Counted from the first letter of the stretch, positions 45,141 through 54,884 are shown. The stretch is 64,000 bases of DNA from Falsiroseomonas stagni DSM 19981 (GCF_900114315.1 NZ_FOSQ01000017.1:1-64000), one strand, 5' to 3'. Program-made: numbers and translations. Notes: generated by a model not told the origin, from the letters alone.

Positions 45141-45349
45141 GCAGGGGGGTGCTGCCCCCCTGCACCCCCTGCCAGGAGGCAGCGGCCTCCTGGACCACTA
45201 TTCATGGGCGGAAAGGGAGGGGGCATCAGCGGCGCACCCTTCGAACGGAGACTGTCAGGCCCCCTCCCTTTCCGCCCATCAAAGCCTGGGTTCCAAGGGC
45301 CCGCTGGCCCTTGGCGGGAGGGGTGCGGGGAGGGCGGAGCCCTCCCTGC
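45141..45349. repeat. modular hairpin array D
   Basis: Fills the 228-bp gap between ppdK and the glycosyltransferase gene. Units: GCAGGGGGG/CCCCCCTGC at 45141-45163, CCAGGAGGC/GCCTCCTGG at 45172-45193 (9 bp, 4-nt loop), a long perfect inverted repeat at 45204-45279 (listed separately), CCAAGGGCC/GGCCCTTGG at 45293-45314 (9 bp, 4-nt loop), and an 11-bp stem with one G-T pair at 45325-45349 (3-nt loop). Confidence 0.83.
45204..45279. repeat. long perfect inverted repeat, 21-bp arms
   Basis: Arms 45204-45224 and 45259-45279 are exact reverse complements over 21 bp; the left arm starts ATGGGCGGAAAG. The 34-nt loop does not repeat the short-loop rule of the other modules. It lies in the middle of array D, suggesting an insertion or a separate element class. 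Confidence 0.85.
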
Positions 45350-45362
45350 GGTCAACACGCGC

Positions 45363-48035
45363 TCACGCCGTCCTGTCGCCCCCGCCCGTTGCCAGTGCGG
45401 CCTGGGCGGCGGCGAGGCGTGCGACGGGGACGCGGTAGGGTGAGCAGGAGACGTAGTCGAGGCCGACCGAGCCGCAGAAGTGGATGGAGGCCGGGTCCCC
45501 GCCGTGTTCGCCGCAGATGCCGAGCTTGAGGTCCGGCTTGGCCTTGCGGCCCTTCTCGGCCGCGATCCGCACCAGGGCGCCGACGCCTTCGATGTCGATG
45601 GAGACGAAGGGGTCCTTCGGCAGGATGCCCTTCTCGACGTAGAAGGGCAGGAACTTGCCGGCGTCGTCGCGGGACAGGCCGAAGACGGTCTGTGTCAGGT
45701 CGTTGGTGCCGAAGCTGAAGAAGTCGGCGCTTTCGGCGATGGTGTCGGCGGTCAGGGCGGCGCGGGGCAGTTCGATCATCGTCCCCACCTGGTAGACGAT
45801 GTGGTAGCCGCTTTCCGCGAAGACTTCCTGCGCGACCTTGTCCACCTGCGCGCGGGTGATTTCCAGCTCTCGCTTGGTCATCACCAGCGGGATCATGATC
45901 TCGGGCACCGGCGCCGCGCCGGTTTCCTTGCCGGTCTGCACGGCCGCTTCGAAGATCGCGCGGACCTGCATCTCGTAGATCTCGGGGTAGGTGACGCCGA
46001 GGCGGCAGCCGCGGTGGCCGAGCATCGGGTTCGCTTCCGAGAGGTCCGCCACGCGCCGCTTCATCAGCGCGACATCGGCGCCGAGGCTTTCGGCGACTTC
46101 CTCGATCTCGCTTTCCTTGTGCGGCAGGAATTCGTGCAGCGGCGGGTCGAGCAGCCGGATCGTCACGGGCAGGCCCGCCATGATCCGGAACAACTCGAGA
46201 AAGTCCTTGCGCTGGAAGGGCAGGAGGCGGGAGAGCGCGTCGCGCCGTCCTTCCTCCGTCTCCGCCATGATCATGTGCCGGACGGCGCCGATGCGCTCCG
46301 GGTCGAAGAACATGTGTTCGGTGCGGCAGAGGCCGATGCCTTCCGCGCCGAACTTCCGGGCGGTCTCGGCATCCAGCGGGGTTTCGGCGTTGGCGCGCAC
46401 CTTCATGCGGCGGACGCCATCGGCCCATTCCATCAGCGTCGCGAAGTCGCCGGACAGCTTGGGTTCGATCATCGCGACGGTGCCGGCGAAGACTTCGCCG
46501 GTCGCGCCATCGAGGGTGATGGTATCCCCCGCCATAAGCCGCTTGCCGCCGGCGGACATGGTCTGCTGTGCGTAGTCCACGTTGATCGTGCCGGCGCCGG
46601 CCACGCAGGGCCGGCCCATGCCGCGGGCGACGACCGCCGCGTGGCTGGTCATGCCGCCGCGGGTGGTGAGGATGCCCTTGGCGGCGTGCATCCCGTGGAT
46701 GTCCTCGGGCGACGTCTCGATTCGCACCAGGATCACGGCCTCGCCCTTGGCGGCGCGGGCCTCGGCCTCATCCGCCGAGAAGACGATGACGCCGCAGGCC
46801 GCACCCGGCGATGCCGGCAGGCCCTTGGCGAGCGCCTTGCGCGGCGCCTTGGGATCGAGTGTGGGGTGCAGCAGCTGGTCCAGCGCCTTGGGATCGACTC
46901 GCTTCACCGCTTCCGTGCGGTCGATCAGGCCCTCACGCGCCATGTCCACCGCGATCTTGAGCGACGCCGCCGCGGTGCGCTTCCCGTTGCGCGTCTGCAG
47001 CATGTAGAGCTTGTTCTGCTGGACCGTGAATTCGATGTCCTGCATGTCCGTGTAGTGCTTCTCGAGCTTCGCGCGGACCTCGACGAGTTCCGCGTAGGCC
47101 TTCGGCATCACGGTTTCCATGGACTTCTCGCCCGGCTTCGCGCGGGCCTCGGCCATGGGCTGCGGCGTGCGGATGCCGGCGACGACGTCCTCGCCCTGCG
47201 CATTCACCAGGTATTCGCCGTAGAAGAAGTTCTCCCCCGTGCTGGGGTCGCGCGTGAAGCAGACGCCGGTCGCGCAATCGCTGCCCATGTTGCCGAAGAC
47301 CATCGCCTGCACGTTAACGGCGGTGCCCCATTGCGCGGGGATGTCGTGGAGGCGGCGATAGGTATTGGCGCGCGGGTTCATCCACGAACCGAAGACGGCG
47401 CCGATGGCGGCCCAGAGCTGCGCGTGGGGGTCCTGCGGGAAGGGCTTGCCGGTGACTTCCGCCACCATTTCCTTGTAGCCATCCACCACGCGGTGCCAGT
47501 CCTGCGCGGTCAGCTGCGTGTCCTCGTCCACGCCCTTGTCCATCTTCACATGTTCGATGATCTCCTCGAACCGGTGATGGTCCACGCCGAGCACGACGGA
47601 GCCGAACATCTGGATGAAGCGGCGGTAGCTGTCCCAGGCGAAGCGCGCATCGCCGGAGGCGACGGCCAGGCCATCGACGGTGGCGTCGTTCAGGCCGAGG
47701 TTCAGGACCGTGTCCATCATCCCCGGCATGGAGACCCGCGCGCCGGAGCGGACGGAGACCAGCAGCGGCTTGTGGTGGTCGCCGAACTTCGCGCCGACCG
47801 CGTCCTCGACCAGCGCCAGCGCCTTGTTGACGCTGTCCAGCAGTTCCGGCGGGTAGGACTGGCCGTGGTCGTAGTAGTAGGTGCAGACCTCGGTGGTGAT
47901 GGTGAAGCCGGGGGGAACCGGCAGGCCGATGCTCGCCATCTCCGCGAGGTTGGCGCCCTTGCCACCCAGGAGGTTCCGCATGTCCGCGCGGCCCTCATTG
48001 TGACCGGCGCCGAAGCTGTACACCCACTTCGTCAT
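45363..48035 (-). CDS. ppdK: pyruvate, phosphate dikinase
   Basis: 890 aa, normal length. An N-terminal ATP-grasp domain ([12 protein letters not shown]) is followed by a swivelling phosphohistidine domain with [18 protein letters not shown] (catalytic His near residue 465) and a C-terminal PEP/pyruvate barrel ending with the active Cys in [15 protein letters not shown]. It interconverts pyruvate + ATP + Pi with PEP + AMP + PPi, giving gluconeogenic flux or PPi-driven glycolysis. The start at 48035 has AGGAG upstream. No PPDK regulatory protein gene is adjacent. It lies 102 bp downstream of glyS. Confidence 0.97.
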   Translation of the reverse strand: MTKWVYSFGAGHNEGRADMRNLLGGKGANLAEMASIGLPVPPGFTITTEVCTYYYDHGQSYPPELLDSVNKALALVEDAVGAKFGDHHKPLLVSVRSGARVSMPGMMDTVLNLGLNDATVDGLAVASGDARFAWDSYRRFIQMFGSVVLGVDHHRFEEIIEHVKMDKGVDEDTQLTAQDWHRVVDGYKEMVAEVTGKPFPQDPHAQLWAAIGAVFGSWMNPRANTYRRLHDIPAQWGTAVNVQAMVFGNMGSDCATGVCFTRDPSTGENFFYGEYLVNAQGEDVVAGIRTPQPMAEARAKPGEKSMETVMPKAYAELVEVRAKLEKHYTDMQDIEFTVQQNKLYMLQTRNGKRTAAASLKIAVDMAREGLIDRTEAVKRVDPKALDQLLHPTLDPKAPRKALAKGLPASPGAACGVIVFSADEAEARAAKGEAVILVRIETSPEDIHGMHAAKGILTTRGGMTSHAAVVARGMGRPCVAGAGTINVDYAQQTMSAGGKRLMAGDTITLDGATGEVFAGTVAMIEPKLSGDFATLMEWADGVRRMKVRANAETPLDAETARKFGAEGIGLCRTEHMFFDPERIGAVRHMIMAETEEGRRDALSRLLPFQRKDFLELFRIMAGLPVTIRLLDPPLHEFLPHKESEIEEVAESLGADVALMKRRVADLSEANPMLGHRGCRLGVTYPEIYEMQVRAIFEAAVQTGKETGAAPVPEIMIPLVMTKRELEITRAQVDKVAQEVFAESGYHIVYQVGTMIELPRAALTADTIAESADFFSFGTNDLTQTVFGLSRDDAGKFLPFYVEKGILPKDPFVSIDIEGVGALVRIAAEKGRKAKPDLKLGICGEHGGDPASIHFCGSVGLDYVSCSPYRVPVARLAAAQAALATGGGDRTA

Positions 48036-48137
48036 TGGACGGCGTTCTCCTGCAAACTGCGTGGCTGTTCGCGAAGGACTGCCACCACGCCCCGGCCGAG
48101 GCAATCCTCGTGCCGGGGAAGCGGGGGCGCCTGGACG

Positions 48138-50288
48138 TCAGCCCTCGATCCGGGAAAAGTCGGCCACCGCATCCATGCTGGCGCGGAGCCGTGCGAGCAA
48201 GCGTAGACGGTTGCGTCGGAGTTCCGGAACGGGATCGTTCACGGTGACGCGGTCGAAGAAGGCATCAAGTGGCCCTCGCAGCGCTGCCAAGGCCGACATG
48301 GCAGAAATGTAATTTTCAGAAGCCAGTGACGCCGCGACGGCGGGCGCGGCCTGGTCGAGCGCGGTGGCCAGCGCCTGCTCCTCCGCCACCGCCAGCAGCC
48401 CAGCGTCGATGGCGCCCTGGTGGGGGCCGTCCTTCTTCTCCTCGATGCGGAGGATGTTGGCCGCGCGCTTGTAGGCGGCCAGCAGGTTGGGCCCATCCGC
48501 GCCTTCCACCAGCGCCTTCAGCGCATCGGCGCGGGCGAGGAGGCGGACGAGGTCATCCTCGCCGCCCGCCCCGAAGGCGGCGGCCAGCAGGTCATGCCGC
48601 GCACCCTCGGCCCGCAACTGCACGCGCAGCCGGTCGGCCAGGAAATCCACCAGCCCCGCCCCGAAGGCCGCGACCATCGGCGGATGCAGGCTGCCCTTCG
48701 GCGCCTGATAGCCCGCGCGCAGCTTCTCCTGCGCCACCGCCATGCCGAATTCGGGATTGGCCGTCATGCCGACCGCCTGCGGGAAGCCGAAGAAGGCCTC
48801 CCCGATCACATCGCCGAGGCGAAGGCGCAGCCCGTTCTCCCGCAGGATGCGGATCACACCGAGCGCCGCGCGCCGCAGCGCGAAGGGATCGCCGGAGCCG
48901 GTCGGCCGTTCATCGACGGCGAAGAAGCCCGCCAGCGTGTCCAGCTTGTCCGCCAGCGCCACCGCGATCGCCACCGGCTCGTTCGGCACCGCATCGCCGG
49001 GCCCCATCGGCCGGTAATGCGCGGCGATGGCTTCCGCGACGCGCGGGTCCTCGTTCTGATGCAGCGCGTAGTAGCGACCGATCACGCCCTGCAATTCCGG
49101 GAATTCACCGACGAGGCCCGACGCCAGATCCGCCTTGGCGAGTTCCGCCGCCCGCGCGGCAAGGCCGACATCGGCGCCCACCAGCGGCGCCAGGTAGCGC
49201 GCCAGCTTCACCAGGCGTTCGACGCGCTGCCCCTGCGTGCCGAGCTTCGCGTGGAACACGACCGTGGACAGCTTCGGCAGGAAGCTTTCCAGCCGCTGCT
49301 TGCGGTCCTGGTCCCAGAAGAAGCGGGCATCGGACAGGCGCGCGCGCAGCACCCGCTCATTCCCCGCAACCAGCGTGGCGCCGCCATCCAGCGCGGCGAT
49401 ATTCGCCACCAGCGCGAAGAAGGGCGCCGCGCCGCCATCCGGCTTCACCAGCGAGAAATAGCGCTGGTTCACCCGCATGGTCGTGCGCATCAGTTCCGGC
49501 GGCAGGTCCATGAAGGCGTCGTCGATGCGGCCCAGCAGCGGCACCGGCCATTCCACCAGCCCGGCCACTTCCTCCAGCAGCCCCTTGTCCGGCACGATCT
49601 TCACGCCCTGCGCGGCGGCGAGGCGGTTCATGCCCTCCTCGATGATCCGCATGCGCTCCTGCGCATCCGGCACCACGAAGCGCGCCCGCAGCCCGGCCTC
49701 GTAATCGGCCAGCCCCGTCACCGCGAAGGCGCCGCCGCTTCCGGCATGGGCGGCCATGATGCGGTGGCCCTCGGTCTCGTTCCCGCTGACCAGGCCCGGC
49801 AGTTCCTCGATCGCGAAGGGCACCACCTGGCCATCCAGCACGCACAGCACCCGGTGCAGCGGCCGCACCCAGGTGAAGGGCCCGTTCCAGCGCATGGATT
49901 TCGGCCAGCCGAAGCCCCGGATCAGCCCGGGCATGGCGGCGGCCACCAGCGACGCCGCCGTCACCGTCGCGCCCGGCTTCTGCAGCACCCAGAACCCGTT
50001 CTGCTCCGCCAGCATCTCCCGCGTCGCCCCATGCTTCTTCAGGAAGCCGTCCAGCGCCGCCGGCGGCGCGGCGGTGCGCGGGCCGCGTTCCTCCTTGCCA
50101 TCGGTCGTCACCTCGGCCCGCAGGGTCGCGGACAGCCCGATGCGCCGCGGCCCGTAGAAGGGCCGGGGCGCGCCTTCCAGCACCGGCGCCACGGCAGCGG
50201 CAAAGGCCTTCGCCAGGTCATCCGCCCCCCGCGCCTGCATCCGCGCGGGGATTTCTTCCGAGAACAGTTCGAGCAGCAGTTCAGGCAT
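48138..50288 (-). CDS. glyS: glycyl-tRNA synthetase beta subunit
   Basis: 716 aa, starts MPELLLELFSEEIPARMQ, the hallmark opening of GlyS, and has NQRYFSLVKPDG and ADKLDTLAGFFAVDERPTGSGDPF split around conserved positions. It pairs with GlyQ in the bacterial alpha2beta2 enzyme; beta binds tRNA-Gly. Normally glyS follows glyQ directly; here a vapBC pair stands between them, and glyS starts 3 bp after the vapC stop. Confidence 0.97.
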   Translation of the reverse strand: MPELLLELFSEEIPARMQARGADDLAKAFAAAVAPVLEGAPRPFYGPRRIGLSATLRAEVTTDGKEERGPRTAAPPAALDGFLKKHGATREMLAEQNGFWVLQKPGATVTAASLVAAAMPGLIRGFGWPKSMRWNGPFTWVRPLHRVLCVLDGQVVPFAIEELPGLVSGNETEGHRIMAAHAGSGGAFAVTGLADYEAGLRARFVVPDAQERMRIIEEGMNRLAAAQGVKIVPDKGLLEEVAGLVEWPVPLLGRIDDAFMDLPPELMRTTMRVNQRYFSLVKPDGGAAPFFALVANIAALDGGATLVAGNERVLRARLSDARFFWDQDRKQRLESFLPKLSTVVFHAKLGTQGQRVERLVKLARYLAPLVGADVGLAARAAELAKADLASGLVGEFPELQGVIGRYYALHQNEDPRVAEAIAAHYRPMGPGDAVPNEPVAIAVALADKLDTLAGFFAVDERPTGSGDPFALRRAALGVIRILRENGLRLRLGDVIGEAFFGFPQAVGMTANPEFGMAVAQEKLRAGYQAPKGSLHPPMVAAFGAGLVDFLADRLRVQLRAEGARHDLLAAAFGAGGEDDLVRLLARADALKALVEGADGPNLLAAYKRAANILRIEEKKDGPHQGAIDAGLLAVAEEQALATALDQAAPAVAASLASENYISAMSALAALRGPLDAFFDRVTVNDPVPELRRNRLRLLARLRASMDAVADFSRIEG

Positions 50289-50291
50289 GGC

Positions 50292-50681
50292 CTAGATGGC
50301 CCTCTTCACATCGGTCTGGGCGAAATCATCGCCCTTGAACAGCAACGGCTCGCCCCGTTCCTGCGCCAGGGCGTAGGAGAAGCAGTCGCCGAAATTCAGT
50401 CGCGCAGGGTGTCGGCCCCGGCCGTAGCGACGAAACGCCTGCCGCGCGCCACGCGCCAGCGTCATCGTAACCGGCTCGATCGTGATGCCGAGGTCCCGGA
50501 TGAGGTCATCGAACCGGGCATCCGCCGCCCCCTCCGCCCGACCCTCGACCACCATCGCCGCCTCCACCCAGGTCGCCGCCGTCATGGCAGCCTTGCCGGA
50601 CAGGACAATGGCACGGCTGAAGTCCGCCGCTTCCGGTTCCCCCCGCAGGATCGCGACGATGGCGGAACTGTCGACGATCAC
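50292..50681 (-). CDS. vapC: VapC-type PIN-domain toxin
   Basis: 129 aa PIN-domain ribonuclease with all the acidic residues expected for the Mg site: Asp4 (IVDSSAI), Glu40 (TWVEAAM), Asp99 (NFGDCFSYA) and Asp118/119 (KGDDF). VapC toxins cut specific tRNAs or rRNA and are blocked by VapB. The gene overlaps vapB by 4 bp (ATGA) and ends 3 bp before glyS, so it sits inside the glycyl-tRNA synthetase operon. It appears intact. Confidence 0.92.
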   Translation of the reverse strand: MIVDSSAIVAILRGEPEAADFSRAIVLSGKAAMTAATWVEAAMVVEGRAEGAADARFDDLIRDLGITIEPVTMTLARGARQAFRRYGRGRHPARLNFGDCFSYALAQERGEPLLFKGDDFAQTDVKRAI

Positions 50682-50944
50682 GCGGGCAGGCCCGTATCCG
50701 GGTCGTAGAGCTCGGCATCGAGTTCGGCCATCGTCGGCATCGGCTCCCCCATGAGGCGCCGTATGTCGGCCGCGGCATCGAGGATGCGCCGGACCCTTTC
50801 CTCGGCCCGCTGCTCGCGCTCCACCCGCGCCAGCCGTTCCTCCAGCGCCGCGACCACGGCCTGCGTCTTGTTCTCGCCGGTCAGCGCGACGAGGCGCGAG
50901 ACCAGCGCATCCGCCTTGTCGCTCTTGATGTTCAGCTGACCCAT
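50678..50944 (-). CDS. vapB: VapB-type antitoxin (PSK-like)
   Basis: 88 aa. Starts MGQLNIKSDKADALVSRLVAL and continues TGENKTQAVVAALEERL, the short DNA-binding antitoxin type found with PIN toxins (Rv0623/PSK family). The C-terminal part (MAELDAELYDPDTGLPA) would wrap the toxin. It lies upstream of vapC as expected. Two direct repeats just before the gene are probably its own operator. Confidence 0.87.
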   Translation of the reverse strand: MGQLNIKSDKADALVSRLVALTGENKTQAVVAALEERLARVEREQRAEERVRRILDAAADIRRLMGEPMPTMAELDAELYDPDTGLPA

Positions 50945-50956
50945 GGCGCCACCCCG

Positions 50957-50986
50957 ATGGTAGAAAACCCCCTCAGTATGGTAGAA
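50957..50986 (-). promoter_or_regulatory. direct-repeat operator candidate for vapBC
   Basis: ATGGTAGAA occurs twice, at 50957-50965 and 50978-50986, 21 bp apart (two helical turns). The 61-bp gap between glyQ and vapB is otherwise plain. Same-face repeats at this spacing are typical of a repressor binding cooperatively, so VapB/VapBC autoregulation is the natural reading. Confidence 0.5.
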
Positions 50987-51005
50987 CGCCGATGGAGCAA
51001 CAAGT

Positions 51006-51875
51006 TCAAACCCGCTCTCCCGCCACCCAGGCCTCGCAGCATGCCTTCGCCAGCGCCCGCACCCGGCCGATATAGGCGGCGCGCTCGGTCACGCTGATGG
51101 CGCCGCGGGCGTCCAGCAGGTTGAAGCGGTGGGACGCCTTGATGCACTGGTCATAGGCCGGCAGCGCCAGCGGCGGGTCATAGGCCAGCAGGGACAGGCA
51201 CTCGCGCTCTGCGTCGGCAAAATGCTGGAACAGCATCGCCGTGTCGGCACCGGAGAAATTGTGGTGGGAGTATTCGACCTCCGCCCGGTGGAACACGTCC
51301 CGGTACTTCACGCCGCGCCCGTTGAAGTCCAGTTCATAGACGTCGTCCACGTCCTGGATGAACATCGCCAGTCGTTCCAGGCCGTAGGTCATCTCGAAGC
51401 TCGGCACTTCGCAGGTGATGCCGCCGACCTGCTGGAAGTAGGTGAACTGGCCGACCTCCATCCCGTCGCACCAGATCTCCCACCCCAGCCCCCAGGCGCC
51501 GAGCGTCGGGCTCTCCCAGTCATCCTCGACGAAGCGGAAGTCGTGCTTCATCGGATCCAGGCCGAGGTCCCGGTAGCTGGCCAGCAGCAGATCCTGCGCG
51601 TCGCGCGGGCTCGGCTTCATGATGACCTGGTACTGGTAGTAGTGCTGCAGCCGGTTGGGATTCTCCCCGAACCGCCCGTCGGACGGGCGGCGCGATGGCT
51701 GGACATAGGCCGCCGACCAGGGCTTCGGCCCCAGCGCGCGGAGCGTCGTCGCGGGGTGGAAGGTGCCCGCGCCCACTTCCATGTCGTAGGGCTGCAGGAT
51801 CAGGCAGCCCTGCGCGCTCCAGAACCGGTGGAGGCGCAGGATGATTTCCTGGAAGGACGGCGCTGTGTCGGACAT
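51006..51875 (-). CDS. glyQ: glycyl-tRNA synthetase alpha subunit
   Basis: 289 aa, normal length. Starts [19 protein letters not shown] and has [40 protein letters not shown] and [11 protein letters not shown], all strongly conserved class II active-site segments of GlyQ (quoted separately, each shorter than the block). It makes glycyl-adenylate and charges tRNA-Gly with GlyS. First gene of glyQ-vapB-vapC-glyS; a 99-bp gap separates it from the divergent NTF2-like gene. Confidence 0.97.
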   Translation of the reverse strand: MSDTAPSFQEIILRLHRFWSAQGCLILQPYDMEVGAGTFHPATTLRALGPKPWSAAYVQPSRRPSDGRFGENPNRLQHYYQYQVIMKPSPRDAQDLLLASYRDLGLDPMKHDFRFVEDDWESPTLGAWGLGWEIWCDGMEVGQFTYFQQVGGITCEVPSFEMTYGLERLAMFIQDVDDVYELDFNGRGVKYRDVFHRAEVEYSHHNFSGADTAMLFQHFADAERECLSLLAYDPPLALPAYDQCIKASHRFNLLDARGAISVTERAAYIGRVRALAKACCEAWVAGERV

Positions 51876-51974
51876 GCGGGGGCGGGTCTTGCCGGGGGAG
51901 GTTTCGCGCGTTCATTACCCCCCGCGCGGGGAGGCCGGCAAGCAACCCCGCCTGTCCCGACGGAGCCCAGCGCC

Positions 51975-52379
51975 ATGCACCCCACCGAAGCCCTGATCCG
52001 CCGCTACTACGCCGCCTTCAATGCCGGCGACCGCGCGGCGATGCTGGCCCTGCTGCACGACCAGGTCGCGCATGACCCCAACCAGGGGACCCGCCGCATC
52101 GGCAAACCCGCCTTCACCGAATTCCTCGCCCGCATGGACGGCGCCTATGCCGAGCAGCTGGAGGATATCGTCGTGATGGTCGATGCCACCGGCACCCGCG
52201 CCGCGGCGGAGTTCACCGTGGTGGGGACGTATCTCCGCACCGATGAGGGCCTGCCCGAGGCCCGTGGCCAGGTCTACCGCATCCCCGCCGGCGCCTTCCT
52301 GGCGGTGGAAGGCGGCCTCATCACCCGCATCACCACCTACTACAACCTGGAAGACTGGGTCCGTCAGGTCTCCGCCTGA
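51975..52379 (+). CDS. NTF2-like (SnoaL-type) small enzyme or binding protein
   Basis: 134 aa, a cone-shaped alpha+beta fold typical of SnoaL/ketosteroid-isomerase-like proteins: it begins IRRYYAAFNAGDRAAMLALL, has GKPAFTEFLARMD, and ends RITTYYNLEDWVRQV. The family holds isomerases, cyclases and non-catalytic members, so no reaction can be named. Its 3' end overlaps the convergent hydrolase gene by 16 bp. Confidence 0.82.
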   Translation: MHPTEALIRRYYAAFNAGDRAAMLALLHDQVAHDPNQGTRRIGKPAFTEFLARMDGAYAEQLEDIVVMVDATGTRAAAEFTVVGTYLRTDEGLPEARGQVYRIPAGAFLAVEGGLITRITTYYNLEDWVRQVSA

Positions 52380-53056
52380 TCCACGAAACCGAGGATCAGC
52401 CGCGCCAGTTCGCCCGGCGCCTCGATCGGCACCATGTGGCCGCTGCCCTCGATGATGTGGAGCCGCGCGCCGGGGATGCCCTGCGCGATCTCGCGCGCTT
52501 CCGCCACGCTGCGCAGCGCATCCTGCGCGGCGGCCACAACCAGCGTCGGGCAGGCGATCTCGCCCAGCCGGTCATCGAAGGCCGGGCGCGGCATCAGCGT
52601 CTGCCGCAGGAAGACCGCGCCGCCCAGCCGGTCCCCCATGGCGCGCAGCCGGTCCACCAGCGCGGCATCCCCGGCGCGGTCGGGGTGCAGGCCGCGGGCA
52701 ATGGCGGCGCGGCTCATGCCCCGGAAGGCCTGGCCCTCCGGCCGCCCCGCGATCGCCTGGCGCCGCGCCTGCTGGGATGCGCTCTCGCCCCGCGCGGAGG
52801 TCGCGACCAGCACCAGCGCCCGGACGCGCCCCGGCGCCATCCGCGCCACTTCCCGCGCCACGAAGCCGCCCATCGAAAACCCCACCAGCACGAAGCTCTC
52901 GGGCGCGCCCGCCAGCACCCGCGCCGCCATGCCCTCGATGGTGTCATCCTGGAACAGGTCGCCGTGATGCACCGGACCGAACGGCGCCAGCAGCGGCGCC
53001 AATTCGTCCCACATCCCCGCATCCAGCATGAAGCCGGGCAGCAGCACTACGCCCAT
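52364..53056 (-). CDS. alpha/beta hydrolase
   Basis: 230 aa, cytoplasmic. The oxyanion region is LLPGFMLDAGMW, the nucleophile Ser lies in VGFSMGGFVA, the acid in VVAAAQDALR, and the His in EGSGHMVPIEAP. It is a compact esterase/lyase-type member; the substrate is unknown. It is divergent from the small tautomerase gene 72 bp away, which may hint at a shared pathway. Confidence 0.86.
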   Translation of the reverse strand: MGVVLLPGFMLDAGMWDELAPLLAPFGPVHHGDLFQDDTIEGMAARVLAGAPESFVLVGFSMGGFVAREVARMAPGRVRALVLVATSARGESASQQARRQAIAGRPEGQAFRGMSRAAIARGLHPDRAGDAALVDRLRAMGDRLGGAVFLRQTLMPRPAFDDRLGEIACPTLVVAAAQDALRSVAEAREIAQGIPGARLHIIEGSGHMVPIEAPGELARLILGFVDQAET

Positions 53057-53128
53057 CGATAGACCACCCCTTGCGCCCCCCCGGCGCCGGGGCGGAGGCT
53101 ACCCCGCCGCCCTCAAGGAATCACGCCC

Positions 53129-53314
53129 ATGCCCGAGATCATGGTCTTCGCCGCCACCGGCCGCACCACCGAACAGAAGCGCGGCCTGGCGCGCGACCTG
53201 ACCGACGCCATGGTGAAGAATTTCGGCGTGCCGGCCGAAAGCGTCACCGTCCAGATCATCGAATCGCCCCGGGATTCCAAGGCCAAGGGCGGAATCCTGT
53301 TCTGTGATCGATGA
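53129..53314 (+). CDS. 4-oxalocrotonate tautomerase family protein
   Basis: 61 aa, full length for the family. MPEIMVFAATGRTTEQK places a Pro directly after Met, so Pro would become the catalytic N terminus once Met is removed. Members interconvert enol and keto forms of ring-cleavage products or dehalogenate acrylates. The C-terminal GGILFCDR is typical, with the Arg available for substrate binding. It is convergent with the methyltransferase gene 6 bp away. Confidence 0.87.
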   Translation: MPEIMVFAATGRTTEQKRGLARDLTDAMVKNFGVPAESVTVQIIESPRDSKAKGGILFCDR

Positions 53315-53320
53315 TGGCTT

Positions 53321-54010
53321 CTACTCCGGCACCACCATGAAATTCTCGTTGGAGGGATAGCGCCGGAACGTGTCCCGCACCCCATAGCCCAGCCGCGCCA
53401 GCCATTGCCGGAAGGGCGCGGCGTTGCGGTTATGCACCTCGATGAACATGCGCGGGCGCCAGGTGGCGATCAGCCCCTCCAGCCCCGCCAGCACGCCGAG
53501 TTCCATCCCCTCCACATCCAGCTTGATGAAGTCGATCCGCCGCCCCGCCAGCAGATCGTCGCCGCGCCGCAGCGGGATGGTGGCACCGGCGGCATCCAGC
53601 ACCAGGCCGGAGCCGCCCAGATTGTTCGGCGGCACCACGGCGCGCGCCATGCCTTCCGCCTCCGCCAGGCCGAAGCCCAGAAGGCTGGCATCCACCCGCG
53701 ACGCCAGGTCGTTCAGCAGCAGGTTGAGGCGCAGGATCTCGATGGCCGGCGGGTTGGGCTCGATCACCACCACGCTGGCCGGCGCCAGGAACTTCGCGGC
53801 ATAGACGGCGTGGTTGCCGACATTCGCGCCGATATCGACGTAATGCGCGCCGGCCGGGAAATGCCGGGCGATGATGGCGATCTCCTCCGCCTCGTAGAAC
53901 TCGCCGGCGGCATGGTGCTTCTGGATCGCGTCCCGTTCATTGGCGACGAAGAAGCGGATCTCCTGCCCCCCGATGGGGGCGGTCACCACGGACCCGTTGA
54001 TGCGCTTCAT
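53321..54010 (-). CDS. FkbM family methyltransferase
   Basis: 229 aa. A SAM-dependent fold with YVDIGANVGNHAVYAAKF (motif I), VVIEPNPPAIEILRLNL and the FkbM signature FIKLDVEGMELGVLAGL. FkbM enzymes O-methylate sugars or polyketides; in this genome a surface polysaccharide sugar is a reasonable guess. The start (MKRING) is 2 bp after the S49 peptidase stop, so the two genes are one transcript. Confidence 0.88.
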   Translation of the reverse strand: MKRINGSVVTAPIGGQEIRFFVANERDAIQKHHAAGEFYEAEEIAIIARHFPAGAHYVDIGANVGNHAVYAAKFLAPASVVVIEPNPPAIEILRLNLLLNDLASRVDASLLGFGLAEAEGMARAVVPPNNLGGSGLVLDAAGATIPLRRGDDLLAGRRIDFIKLDVEGMELGVLAGLEGLIATWRPRMFIEVHNRNAAPFRQWLARLGYGVRDTFRRYPSNENFMVVPE

Positions 54011-54012
54011 CG

Positions 54013-54831
54013 CTACAACCCCAGCCTCGCCCAGGCCGCCCGTTCCTCCACCGCCGCCATCGCCCCTTCCGCGATCGCCGCGCCGGACAGCAGGCGCAGC
54101 GGCCAGGGCGGGCGCCGGGCGCCGATCGGCACCAGGCGCGCCTTCTCCCCGAACCGGGCGCGGAGGTCGGACGACGCTTCCCCGATCCGGTCCGCCAGGC
54201 CCAACTCCACCCCGCGCGCCCCGGTCCAGAAGCGGCCGGTGAACAGCTCCTCCTCCGGCGCCTTCAGCGCGGCGCCGCGCCGTCCGCGCACCCAATCCTT
54301 GAAGGTGACGTGCAGATCGGCCAGCAGCGCCTCCAGCCGCGCCACATCCTCCGCTTTCTCCGGGCCGAAGGGGTCGAGGAAGCTCTTCTCGCCCCCCGCC
54401 GTGTGCATCCGACGGCGCACGCCGATCCGCCCGATCGCCTCCTCCAGCCCGAAGCCCGCGCTGATGACGCCGATCGACCCCACGATGGAAGCCGGGTCCA
54501 CCACGATCTCATCCGCCGCGCAGGCCAGCCAATAGCCGCCAGACGCCGCCGCATCCTCGACATAGGCGGTCACGGGCACCTTCTTCTCGTCGCCCAGGCG
54601 CCGGATGCGCTGCGCCACCAGGCTGGACTGCACGGGCGACCCGCCGGGTGAATTGATCACCAGCGCCACCGCGGCCAGGCGCTTCAGGCTGAAGGCACGC
54701 TCGATGAGGGGGGCCATGCCCTCCGCGCTGATGCCGGGGCCGGCGAAGGGAGTGCCGCCGCGGGCCGCGATCACACCGGACAGGCGCAGCACCGCCACCA
54801 CGGGCGGGCGATCCAGGAAGGGGATTTTCAT
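54013..54831 (-). CDS. S49 family peptidase (SppA/SohB-like)
   Basis: 272 aa. The ClpP-like fold shows LVINSPGGSPVQ, the nucleophile Ser in EDAAASGGYWLAC, and GSIGVISAGFG; a Lys in TAGGEKSFLDPFGP is the probable general base. No clear signal peptide or anchor helix is seen, which is short for SppA. The family degrades cleaved signal peptides or membrane-protein fragments. Divergent from the monooxygenase gene, with array E between. Confidence 0.87.
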   Translation of the reverse strand: MKIPFLDRPPVVAVLRLSGVIAARGGTPFAGPGISAEGMAPLIERAFSLKRLAAVALVINSPGGSPVQSSLVAQRIRRLGDEKKVPVTAYVEDAAASGGYWLACAADEIVVDPASIVGSIGVISAGFGLEEAIGRIGVRRRMHTAGGEKSFLDPFGPEKAEDVARLEALLADLHVTFKDWVRGRRGAALKAPEEELFTGRFWTGARGVELGLADRIGEASSDLRARFGEKARLVPIGARRPPWPLRLLSGAAIAEGAMAAVEERAAWARLGL

Positions 54832-54884
54832 GGCCGTATAGATGCGCCTTGGGGAATGGCAGACAAGCGGCGGGTGAGTCCGGT

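Noticed and set aside
45480-48206. 908-codon frame antisense to ppdK
   Set aside because: Same effect: an antisense open frame in GC-rich DNA, with no recognisable domains.
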